From JBKBRC01 sp046292345 (GTDB lineage Bacteria > Bacteroidota > Rhodothermia > Rhodothermales > Rubricoccaceae): a stretch of 64,000 nt of DNA. Numbering within the stretch: the stretch's first letter is position 1; every line of letters begins with the position of its first letter. The notes below the pieces were generated by a model that did not search any database, had not been told where the DNA came from, and saw nothing but the letters and a program-made list of their open reading frames with translations. The stretch lies in NCBI GenBank assembly GCA_046292345.1, contig JBKBRC010000005.1, forward strand, positions 1 to 64,000, in the 5' to 3' direction. Of the stretch, positions 50,730 to 57,740 are shown piece after piece. Position numbers and translations under genes: made by a program.

Positions 50730-51983
50730 ATGAAGACCATCCTCCGCTCTATCGGCCTCGGTGTGCTCGTGCTCGCCGCTGGCGCAGCGCACGGGCAGGC
50801 GTTCGGCGCGCTGCAGCAGGACGCCCGCGTCAGCGTGCCCTCGGTGCGCGCGCTCGGCATGGGCGACGCGGTCACGGCGGTGCCCACGCACGAGACAGCC
50901 TTTTTCGTCAATCCAGCGCAGCTGGCACAGGTGGATCTCCGCCGGCCGCGCATTACGCTTCTCAGCGCGGCTGCCGGCGCCGGAGGCAACCTGCGCGAGA
51001 CGTACACCTTCTTCCGCAACGACCTCGAGCCGGCCCTCCGTCACGGCATTGCCGAGATGCGCCGCGACGACCCTGAGGCCTACCGTGCGCTCTACGACGA
51101 GGCGCTGCGCGTGGGTGCGACCCCGAAGGCGGGCTTCGCGGCCGTGCAGGGGCCGTCGGTGCAGCTGGCCACGGGCGGCCTGGCCGTCGGCGCGGGCGTG
51201 TTCGGGCACGTGGTTACGCGCGGCAAGCTCTTCGACGGCGGCGCCGGCTTCCCTTACCTCGACCTGTACTCGCAGGCCGACGTTGCTGTGCCGGTCGTGG
51301 CGGCGATGCGTGTACCGGGGGCACCCTTCGGGCTCTCGGCCGGTGTGCAGGCCACGTATGCGCAGCGCCGCGTGACGGCCAAGGCGGACCCGCTCGACGC
51401 GCTCGACCCGGACGGCGAGAAGCTCTACGTGCTCCGCGGCTCGGCCGTCGCGCTCGACGCCGGCGTCTACGCGCGCGACGTCGTCGTGCCCGGGCTCGAT
51501 CTCGGCGCGGCCGTGCAGAACCTGGCCGGCGGAGCGTTCGAGCTGGCCTACGAGCGCTCGTTCGCGCTGTTCGGCTCGGCCAGCGCGCCGGATGACCAGG
51601 CTGAGATCGCGCGGCTCGAGGCGCGCTTCAACGCGCGCGAGGCGCGCCCGGCGGTGCGCCTCGGGGCGGCCTACAGGCTGCCGCTCCTGCCCGGCACGGG
51701 CCTGCTCGTCTCACGCGCCGTCGTCTCGGCCGACTACGTCGGCGCGTCCACGTCCGAGTACGCGCAGCCGCTCGCGGCGGGCGTGCGCGCAGGCGCGCAG
51801 GCCACGTTGGCACACCTGGTGGACGTCCGGGTCGGCCTCAGCCAGGGCTATCCCTCCGTCGGCGCCGGCCTGCGCCTGCCCGGCGTGCACGTCGGGTACG
51901 CGTTCTTCGGTGTCGAGGAAGGGCGCCGCACAGGCCAGCTCGGCCGCACGAACCACCTGATGCAGGTCCGCGTCGGCTTCTGA
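50730..51983 (+). CDS. FadL/PorV-like outer-membrane protein
   Basis: 417 aa. Signal peptide (MKTILRSIGLGVLVLAAGAAHGQ), then the OMPP1/FadL and PorV-type start SVPSVRALGMGDAVTAVPTHETAFFVNPAQLAQV, many amphipathic strands (LDLGAAVQNLAGGAFELAYE; AVRLGAAYRLPLLPGTGLLVS), and a C-terminal strand ending MQVRVGF with terminal Phe. Probably a 14-strand-type barrel; transport substrate unknown. Confidence 0.82.
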   Translation: MKTILRSIGLGVLVLAAGAAHGQAFGALQQDARVSVPSVRALGMGDAVTAVPTHETAFFVNPAQLAQVDLRRPRITLLSAAAGAGGNLRETYTFFRNDLEPALRHGIAEMRRDDPEAYRALYDEALRVGATPKAGFAAVQGPSVQLATGGLAVGAGVFGHVVTRGKLFDGGAGFPYLDLYSQADVAVPVVAAMRVPGAPFGLSAGVQATYAQRRVTAKADPLDALDPDGEKLYVLRGSAVALDAGVYARDVVVPGLDLGAAVQNLAGGAFELAYERSFALFGSASAPDDQAEIARLEARFNAREARPAVRLGAAYRLPLLPGTGLLVSRAVVSADYVGASTSEYAQPLAAGVRAGAQATLAHLVDVRVGLSQGYPSVGAGLRLPGVHVGYAFFGVEEGRRTGQLGRTNHLMQVRVGF

Positions 51984-52025
51984 CAGGCCCGGCGGCGCCC
52001 GGCGCCCCGTGCCCGACGCCCCATG

Positions 52026-52093
52026 GCCGTCCGCGCTGCGGGGCCGTCCGCGCTGCGGGGCCGTCCGCGCTGCGGGGCCGTCCGCGCTGCGGG
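52026..52093 (+). repeat. 17-bp tandem repeat in an intergenic region
   Basis: GCCGTCCGCGCTGCGGG, four exact copies at 52026-52042, 52043-52059, 52060-52076 and 52077-52093. It lies 43 bp after the barrel gene and 92 bp before the protease gene. Confidence 0.96.
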
Positions 52094-52172
52094 GCGATTG
52101 GCGTTCGTAGCGGCAGGCAGAGAGACGCCGGCGGGGACGTTCGCCGCGCGGAGCGGTCCGGCGCGCCGCCCG

Positions 52173-52180
52173 TATCCTTG
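52173..52180 (+). promoter_or_regulatory. Possible -10 element placing the start at the ATG (leaderless)
   Basis: TATCCTTG ends 4 bp before the ATG at 52185. If used as a -10 box, transcription would begin at or next to the A of the start codon. Confidence 0.4.
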
Positions 52181-52184
52181 TGCC

Positions 52185-54125
52185 ATGCGCCCCGCACCAC
52201 CCGCCGCCGCGTCCGTTGCCGCCGTCCTCGTGCTGCTCGGCCTGACGGGCTGCACACCTCCGCCCGAGGCCGCCGCCTTCGACGCGGCGGCGCGCGTGCC
52301 CGACGCGTGCGCCGGGCGGACGGTCGCGCCGGGCCGGGGCATCGCCTACGCGGACACCGTGCGCGCGCTCGTCGTGTTCGTGCGCTTCCGCGACGACGCC
52401 TCCGAAGGCCCTGAGTGGCCCGTGCCAGCGGGGCGGCCGGGCGCGCCCGAGCCCCTCCCGGCCTGGGGCGCCTCGCTCGTCGTCTCCGATCCTGCGCTCG
52501 TGTCCGCGCTGCCGCCGTCGCATCCGTCGCTGTCGGCGTATTTTTTCTACCAGTCGCGCAACGGCCCGCGGGGGCCGCACCTCTTCGTGGGCGACATCTG
52601 GCCGCGCGCGCCCGACGGCACGCCGCGCGTGCACGTCACGGCGCGCCCCAACCGCGCCTACTTCGCTTACACGCCGGACGGCCGGCAGCAGGCCGAGGGT
52701 GGGCTCGGCTACCTCACGCGCGAGGTCCTCGACGCACTCGTCGCCGACCCGCGCTTCGACATCGGCCCGTTCGATGCCAACTGCGACGGCGAACTGGACC
52801 ACCTGATGCTCGTGCTCCGCCGCGACGAGGTCATCTTCAACCGGCAGGGCTGGGCGTATCTAGGAGGGCTCGGGCACCTGGCCGGACGGCCGCCCCGCGT
52901 GCTGCGCTACTTCAGCCCCTCGCGCAGGGATAGCATCGCGGTAGACTGGGATCGCTCCGGCCAGCAGAGCTTCGTCGGCGCCGAGCCGGCCTACGATCTG
53001 CTGATCCACGAGTACGGGCACCGCCTCTTCGACATGCCCGGGCACACGGCCATGATCCGCGACAACGACGTGCCGCTGGTGGCGCTCGACGGGCAGACGC
53101 CCTCGGCCACGTTGCAGGGCTGCGCCTACAACCGGATGTGCGGCACGGGCGGCAGCGGCAGCTACGACCACATCGCCGAGACGCTCTCGGGCCACGAGAT
53201 GCGCCGTATGGGCTGGGCCGCTCGCACAGTGCTGCGTCCGGCCGAGGGCGACCGCGCCGGCGTCGTCCTGCGCGACCTCTACCGCCACGGCGAGGTCGTG
53301 CTCGTACCGCTCGGGCCCGGCGCGGCGGGCGACACGCTCAGCCTCGAGTACCGCGCGCGCACCAACTTCTTCGACGCCAGGCGCCTGCACACGTACCCCG
53401 ATCCGTTCTACGGCACCGTCGTGCGCGGGCTCGGCGCGTGGGGTCTGCTGGTCACGCTCACGCGCGGCGACCCGGCGGGGCCGGCCTTCGCATATGCCTA
53501 CGACGTGCTCTACGCCGACAACACGTTCCGGCGCGTCACGCGCTGCACCGGCACCTCGCCCAACTGCTACGCCGATCCGTTTTCGTCCGGTCTGTACCAC
53601 CCGCGCCGCGCCACCCAGCTTTCGCCCTGGACGCGCCCGAGCGTGAGCGGCTTCACCCGCCTGCCGCCGGGCCGCACGCCCTCGGGCCGCGCCCCGGACT
53701 GGTTTGCCATCGATGGGCTGCGCTTCCGGCCCGGCGACCCGGACTCGGCGCTGGTCTTCGACTTCGTGGCCGACGTGCGGCGCGGCTTCACGGTCCGGCG
53801 CGAGAGCTGGATGGGGCGCGAGACGAGCGGGGAGACGCTCGCGGGGCCGCTCGTCGTAGCTGCCGGCGCGACGCTCACCGTCGAGGCCGGCGCGACGGTG
53901 ACGTTCGCGGCCGGCGCCGTCGTGGAGGCCGGGGCAACGCTCGTCGTGGAGAACGGCGCGACGCTGCTGTTCGGCACCGGAGAGGCGCTTCGCGTAGACG
54001 GGCGCCTGCATGCTTCCCGCGCCCGGCTCGCGCCCTCGGCGCGGGGCGGTGCGTGGCGCGGGATCGTGCGCGGGGCGGGCGCCGAGGTGCTGCTGGGCGG
54101 CAGCCGCGTCGAGGGTGTGCGCTGA
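52185..54125 (+). CDS. Secreted M6-like metalloprotease lipoprotein
   Basis: 646 aa. Lipoprotein signal peptide (VAAVLVLLGLTGC). The catalytic domain has the zinc motif LLIHEYGHRLFDMPGH (first His about residue 275), with upstream LSAYFFYQSRNGPRG and downstream LSGHEMRRMGW, an arrangement of the M6 (immune inhibitor A-like) family. The last 90 residues repeat a Gly-Ala-Thr-Leu-x-Val pattern (VVAAGATLTVEAGATVTFAAG), a beta-helix-like passenger. Extracellular or outer-surface proteolysis is likely; target unknown. The 14-bp GC repeat follows the stop. Confidence 0.85.
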   Translation: MRPAPPAAASVAAVLVLLGLTGCTPPPEAAAFDAAARVPDACAGRTVAPGRGIAYADTVRALVVFVRFRDDASEGPEWPVPAGRPGAPEPLPAWGASLVVSDPALVSALPPSHPSLSAYFFYQSRNGPRGPHLFVGDIWPRAPDGTPRVHVTARPNRAYFAYTPDGRQQAEGGLGYLTREVLDALVADPRFDIGPFDANCDGELDHLMLVLRRDEVIFNRQGWAYLGGLGHLAGRPPRVLRYFSPSRRDSIAVDWDRSGQQSFVGAEPAYDLLIHEYGHRLFDMPGHTAMIRDNDVPLVALDGQTPSATLQGCAYNRMCGTGGSGSYDHIAETLSGHEMRRMGWAARTVLRPAEGDRAGVVLRDLYRHGEVVLVPLGPGAAGDTLSLEYRARTNFFDARRLHTYPDPFYGTVVRGLGAWGLLVTLTRGDPAGPAFAYAYDVLYADNTFRRVTRCTGTSPNCYADPFSSGLYHPRRATQLSPWTRPSVSGFTRLPPGRTPSGRAPDWFAIDGLRFRPGDPDSALVFDFVADVRRGFTVRRESWMGRETSGETLAGPLVVAAGATLTVEAGATVTFAAGAVVEAGATLVVENGATLLFGTGEALRVDGRLHASRARLAPSARGGAWRGIVRGAGAEVLLGGSRVEGVR

Positions 54126-54132
54126 AACGCGT

Positions 54133-54188
54133 GCGCGCCGGCGGTCCGGCGCCGGCGGTTCGGCGCCGGCGGTTCGGCGCCGGCGGCT
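54133..54188 (+). repeat. 14-bp GC-rich tandem repeat after the protease gene
   Basis: CGGCGCCGGCGGTT and close variants, four copies at 54133-54188. Rich in GGCGCC/GCCGGC palindromes, so the RNA would be highly structured; it could serve as a transcript end. Confidence 0.9.
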
Positions 54189-54371
54189 CGGCTCTTCGCC
54201 GTCAACTCACAGGATCGGGACGGATGAGCGTTGGCGCGCGCGGCAGAGGGCCGTAGCTTTCCTGGCTCTGCCGGGTGTGCGCAGCAGCAGGCCGCGGCAA
54301 ATCCCGATTTCGTTCCCGCTCACGACATTTCGTAGCCGCTCGGCGCATGCCGCCGGCGCTCCCCCTCAGCG

Positions 54372-54608
54372 ATGGCACGCAAAGACCAGCTCACCGGCAA
54401 GGGGCCGATGTCCGGCAACCACGTCTCGCACGCCAACAACAAGGTGCGCCGTCGGTTCAACGTGAACCTGCAGAAGAAGCGGTTCTACGTGCCGGAAGAG
54501 GACCGCTGGGTGACCCTGCGCGTCTCGGCGCAGACGATCAAGACGATCAACAAGAAGGGCATCTCGGCCGTCCTGCGGGACGCCCGCGCCAACGGCCTCG
54601 CCGTCTGA
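54372..54608 (+). CDS. rpmB: 50S ribosomal protein L28
   Basis: 78 aa. MARKDQLTGKGPMSGNHVSHANNKVRRRF is the L28 start (tolerance for lost first Cys of some lineages), followed by NLQKKRFYVPEEDRWVTLRVSAQTIKTINKKGI. First of the rpmB-rpmG-DUF4295 cluster typical of Bacteroidota and relatives. Confidence 0.97.
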   Translation: MARKDQLTGKGPMSGNHVSHANNKVRRRFNVNLQKKRFYVPEEDRWVTLRVSAQTIKTINKKGISAVLRDARANGLAV

Positions 54609-54647
54609 GCGCCGCCCCCTCCGCACACCCCCTGACGACATCCGACG

Positions 54648-54818
54648 ATGGCCAAAGGCAAGGACGTCCGCATCCAGGTGATCCTCGAGTGCACCGAGGC
54701 GCCCGGCACGTCGCGTTACTCGACGACCAAGAACCGTCGCAACACGACCGGCCGCATGGAGCTCAAGAAGTACAACCCGAAGCTCCGCAAGCACACGCTA
54801 CACCGGGAGATCAAGTAA
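54648..54818 (+). CDS. rpmG: 50S ribosomal protein L33
   Basis: 56 aa. MAKGKDVRIQVILECTEAPGT, then SRYSTTKNRRNTTGRMELKKYNP and the ending RKHTLHREIK. It lacks the CxxC zinc pairs (only one Cys), so it is the zinc-free type. 39 bp after rpmB. Confidence 0.97.
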   Translation: MAKGKDVRIQVILECTEAPGTSRYSTTKNRRNTTGRMELKKYNPKLRKHTLHREIK

Positions 54819-54936
54819 GCCCTCGTGGGCTTGCCCGCGGGCCGTGGCGACGGCGCGCGGGCGAGGCTGCGGCGGGCAACAGGCCGCCACGCCGAGCCGT
54901 TCCTCTACCGGGTCCATCCCGCAACCCCCTACCGTC

Positions 54937-55113
54937 ATGGCGAAGAAAGTCTCCAAGAACCAGCGCACCAACCGCGGCGCCGGCGCTGAGGCCAAGCAGA
55001 TGGCCAAGATCATCGTGGCGTCGAAGAAGCAGAACGGCCAGTTCGAGTTCCGCTCGAAGATGGTCGAGGCCGCGCAGGTGCAGGACGAGTTGAAGGCGGC
55101 CCGCGCCAACTGA
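54937..55113 (+). CDS. DUF4295 family small protein
   Basis: 58 aa, basic. MAKKVSKNQRTNRGAGAEAK, then KIIVASKKQNGQFEFRSKMVEA. Resembles the DUF4295 proteins that follow rpmG in Bacteroidota and relatives, thought to be ribosome-associated because of this conserved placement. Function not established. A terminator follows. Confidence 0.85.
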   Translation: MAKKVSKNQRTNRGAGAEAKQMAKIIVASKKQNGQFEFRSKMVEAAQVQDELKAARAN

Positions 55114-55138
55114 GCGCGCCTGGCTTCCCGGCTTCGGA

Positions 55139-55167
55139 GGGCGGCTTCCGCAGGAGGCCGCCCTTTT
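55139..55167 (+). terminator. Terminator of the rpmB-rpmG-DUF4295 operon
   Basis: 11-bp stem (GGGCGGCTTCC at 55139-55149, GGAGGCCGCCC at 55153-55163, one G-T pair), GCA loop, then TTTT. Confidence 0.85.
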
Positions 55168-55197
55168 GCGCGTGCCAGAAGAGTGCGCGTGCCAGAG
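55167..55197 (+). repeat. 17-bp near-duplication after the terminator
   Basis: TGCGCGTGCCAGAAGAG at 55167-55183 and TGCGCGTGCCAGAG at 55184-55197. Confidence 0.75.
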
Positions 55198-55220
55198 TGC
55201 GCGGCCGGCGCGGCGCCTTC

Positions 55221-55664
55221 TCAGTCTCGGGCGCCTGCGCGCGCCATCCAGCCGGCGTAGCGCGCGTCCGAGGGCCAGAACAGCCAGGCAAAGGCGAAGA
55301 ACGGCGCCGCGAAGGCCAGGTTCATGGCGTCGCCGGTCAGGTAGGCGATGACCGCCGCTGCCAGCACGGACGCCTCCATGAGCCCGAGCGAGAGCAGCGC
55401 GTGCGCGCGCACGAGCGCTCCGGCCCGCGCGCGCGAGCCGGCTTCGGGCAGGCGCTCATCCAGTCGGCGCTGCACCGCGAACGCACCCGCGATGGCACCG
55501 ATGTTGAGCAGCGCGTTGAGGTAGAACGGCCAGCCAGGACTGCGCGCGGGCTGCCCGAGCACGAGCGCGCCCATGAAGACGAGCACGAGGGCCGCCGAGA
55601 CCGTGATGGCCAGCCAGAGCGAGCGGAGCGCACGGGCGTTCGGGTCTGAGGCGGCGGGAGGCAT
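55221..55664 (-). CDS. Hypothetical four-helix membrane protein
   Basis: 147 aa. Four predicted helices: LWLAITVSAALVLVFMGALV, WPFYLNALLNIGAIAGAFAV, ALLSLGLMEASVLAAAVIAY and LAFAAPFFAFAWLFW. No named family. It stands alone between the ribosomal cluster and the tRNA genes, convergent with DUF4295. Confidence 0.75.
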   Translation of the reverse strand: MPPAASDPNARALRSLWLAITVSAALVLVFMGALVLGQPARSPGWPFYLNALLNIGAIAGAFAVQRRLDERLPEAGSRARAGALVRAHALLSLGLMEASVLAAAVIAYLTGDAMNLAFAAPFFAFAWLFWPSDARYAGWMARAGARD

Positions 55665-55743
55665 AGCGGACGCGAGGGGCGATACGGGAAGGTACCGTGG
55701 ATCGGCGTGCGCGCCGGTGTTCGCGCGGGGGCCGGCAACCGGC

Positions 55744-55758
55744 GCGGCGTATCTTGAC
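55744..55758 (+). promoter_or_regulatory. Promoter element of tRNA-Pro (shared 15-mer)
   Basis: GCGGCGTATCTTGAC at 55744-55758 is identical to the sequence before tRNA-Cys (57575-57589). TATCTT (55750-55755) is the likely -10 box. No recognisable -35 box. Confidence 0.65.
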
Positions 55759-55781
55759 GCGCCGTCCCTTCTGGGGCCGCA

Positions 55782-55855
55782 CGGGGCGTAGCTCAGCCCG
55801 GTAGAGCGCTCGCTTTGGGAGCGAGAGGTCGTCGGTTCGAATCCGGCCGCCCCGA
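55782..55855 (+). tRNA. tRNA-Pro (anticodon TGG)
   Basis: 74-nt cloverleaf. Acceptor CGGGGCG pairs with CGCCCCG, D-arm AGCTCAGCCCGGTAGAGC, anticodon stem CTCGC/GCGAG with loop TTTGGGA giving TGG, T-loop GGTTCGAATCC. CCA not encoded. Confidence 0.97.
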
Positions 55856-55911
55856 CCGCCGTGCAAAACCTCGCGCCGCGGAGAACCCTCTCGGGCAGGC
55901 GGGCGAGCCAC

Positions 55912-55985
55912 GGGCCAGTAGCTCAACGGGATAGAGCAGCGGTCTTCTAAACCGCAGGTTCCAGGTTCGAGTCCTGGCTGGCCTG
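55912..55985 (+). tRNA. tRNA-Arg (anticodon TCT)
   Basis: 74-nt cloverleaf. Acceptor GGGCCAG pairs with CTGGCCT (one G-T at the end), D-arm AGCTCAACGGGATAGAGC, anticodon stem GCGGT/ACCGC with loop CTTCTAA giving TCT, T-loop GGTTCGAGTCC. CCA not encoded. Probably co-transcribed with tRNA-Pro, 56 bp upstream. Confidence 0.96.
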
Positions 55986-56146
55986 CTGCGCGCGGACCGA
56001 CGCGCGCCGTGCCGGCGCCGCAGCCGGGGCGCTGAGCTTCTCCATGTAGCCTTCCGGACAGACCTGCACGTGGGCCGCACTGGTTTTTCTGCCGAGTCTC
56101 CACCTGCGCGCGGCACTGCAAGGCGCCCTCGCGGGGTTCGAGCCCC

Positions 56147-57463
56147 ATGACGTCTTCCGCCCGCCCGCTCTCGGGCTCTCCTGCAGGTCCCCTCGCAGGC
56201 CCCCCCGCGCCGGCAGACGGCGCGCCCGGACCCGCTGTCCGTCACAGCCGCCTCGTCCGCGCCTCGCCGGTCTACTACGGCTGGGTAATCGTGCTAGCGG
56301 CGACGCTCGCGCTCGGCATGACGCTGCCCGGCCAGACGGCCGGCATGGCGCTCTTCATCGATGCGTTCATCGCTGATCTCGGGCTCGGGCGCGGGCAGGT
56401 TGCGTTGCTCTACACGGCCGCCACGCTGCTCGCCGCGGCGACGCTGCCGATAATGGGGCGCATGTTCGACCGTCACGGCCCGCGCCGCGGCGCCATAGCG
56501 ATCGTGCTGGCCTTCAGCGCGGCCTGCTTCGCGATGGGCCACGTAGCCGGGCCGGTGTCGCTCTTTCTGGGCTTCGTCGCGATGCGGGCGCTCGGGCAGG
56601 GCGGCCTCGGGCTTGTCAGCCTGCACGCGGTCACGCTGTGGTTCGTACAGCGCCGCGGCGTGGCCGTGGGACTGATGGGCACGGGGCTGGCGCTCACGAC
56701 GGCCTTCGGCGTACCGCTCATCGCGCAGAGCATCGCGCAGATCGGCTGGCGGGAAACCTATGTGGCCATGGCGGGCGTGCTGCTGCTCGGCCTGCTGCCC
56801 GTTGCCGCGCTGCTGTTCCGCCGCGAGCCCGAGCGCTACGGCCTCGTCCCTGACGGCCGCGCGCCCGACGCCGCCGTGCCCGCCGAGCGCGCCTACACGC
56901 TCGCTGAGGCGCGCCGCACGCCCATCTTCTGGCTGCTCGTCGGCGGCGTGGCCACGACGAGCTGCGTCGGGACGGGGCTGCTCTTCCACCACGTCGCGCT
57001 GATGGCCGAGGGCGGCCTCGGCCGCGAGGTGGCGGCGCTGCTGTTCATACCCTACGGCCTCGTGACCGTCGGGGCGAATGTCGGCGCGGGAGCGCTCGTG
57101 GACCGGCTCGGGCCGCGGCGCGTGCTCGCGGTCTCGCTCGGGGCCTTCGCGGCGATGGTCGTGGCCGTGCCGCTCGTGGCAAGCGCGGCCGGCGTGCTGG
57201 CCTACGGCGCCGCGTTCGGCGTCATGCAGGGCTTCCAGAACAACATCGCCGGGAGCGGCTTCGCATACTACTTCGGACGCACGCACATTGGCTCGATCAA
57301 GGGCTTCTCGAAGACGCTGCTCGTGGCCGCGTCGGCGCTCGGCCCGCCGCTCGTCGCGCTCGGCGCGTACGCGCCCGGCGGCTACCGCGCAGTGCTCTGG
57401 GCGAGCGCGGCGGCCGTGGCGGGCCTGGCCGCGCTTGCGCTGCGAACGCCCGAGCCTGCCTGA
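56147..57463 (+). CDS. MFS transporter (monocarboxylate-type)
   Basis: 438 aa. A Pro-rich cytoplasmic N-terminus, then 12 helices starting YYGWVIVLAATLALGMTLPGQTAG, the pattern of the OxlT/monocarboxylate branch. Motif A-like GRMFDRHGPRRGA lies after helix 2 and ALVDRLGPRRVLAV after helix 8; LRRxGR-type loops are lost. Substrate unknown. ATG 56147 directly follows a GGGG-TTCGAG-CCCC stem, which may hinder initiation. Confidence 0.87.
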   Translation: MTSSARPLSGSPAGPLAGPPAPADGAPGPAVRHSRLVRASPVYYGWVIVLAATLALGMTLPGQTAGMALFIDAFIADLGLGRGQVALLYTAATLLAAATLPIMGRMFDRHGPRRGAIAIVLAFSAACFAMGHVAGPVSLFLGFVAMRALGQGGLGLVSLHAVTLWFVQRRGVAVGLMGTGLALTTAFGVPLIAQSIAQIGWRETYVAMAGVLLLGLLPVAALLFRREPERYGLVPDGRAPDAAVPAERAYTLAEARRTPIFWLLVGGVATTSCVGTGLLFHHVALMAEGGLGREVAALLFIPYGLVTVGANVGAGALVDRLGPRRVLAVSLGAFAAMVVAVPLVASAAGVLAYGAAFGVMQGFQNNIAGSGFAYYFGRTHIGSIKGFSKTLLVAASALGPPLVALGAYAPGGYRAVLWASAAAVAGLAALALRTPEPA

Positions 57464-57574
57464 GCCATGCGCCGGTCGGACCCGGCGGGAGAGGGACGCA
57501 GGCAAGCGTCTCCACCCGAGCCTCGCCCGTCTTCGCCCAAGCCTCGCCGGCGTGCCCGGTGCGGCGCGGGCCCC

Positions 57575-57589
57575 GCGGCGTATCTTGAC
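57575..57589 (+). promoter_or_regulatory. Promoter element of tRNA-Cys (shared 15-mer)
   Basis: GCGGCGTATCTTGAC, identical to the element before tRNA-Pro. TATCTT (57581-57586) as -10 box would start transcription just before the tRNA. Confidence 0.65.
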
Positions 57590-57597
57590 TGCCCCAG

Positions 57598-57668
57598 GGT
57601 GCCGTGGCCGAGAGGTTAGGCAAGGGTCTGCAAAACCCTGTACGGCGGTTCGAATCCGCTCGGCACCT
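57598..57668 (+). tRNA. tRNA-Cys (anticodon GCA)
   Basis: 71-nt cloverleaf. Acceptor GGTGCCG pairs with CGGCACC, D-arm GGCCGAGAGGTTAGGCAA, anticodon stem AGGGT/ACCCT with loop CTGCAAA giving GCA, T-loop GGTTCGAATCC. CCA not encoded. Confidence 0.97.
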
Positions 57669-57675
57669 CGTCAGA

Positions 57676-57702
57676 AGCGGGCGCTCCGGCGTCCGCTTTT
57701 TT
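57676..57702 (+). terminator. Terminator of tRNA-Cys
   Basis: 9-bp stem AGCGGGCGC/GCGTCCGCT (one G-T pair) with loop TCCG, followed by TTTTT. Confidence 0.9.
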
Positions 57703-57740
57703 GCGTCCTGCGCGTGCCGCGCGCCCTGCCTCGCCTGGCT

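Noticed and set aside
56100..56150. T-arm-like GGGG-TTCGAG-CCCC next to the tRNA pair, possible tRNA remnant or attachment site
   Set aside because: No matching acceptor, D or anticodon arm upstream, and no integrase gene or direct repeat of a tRNA 3' end nearby; it overlaps the start of the MFS gene.
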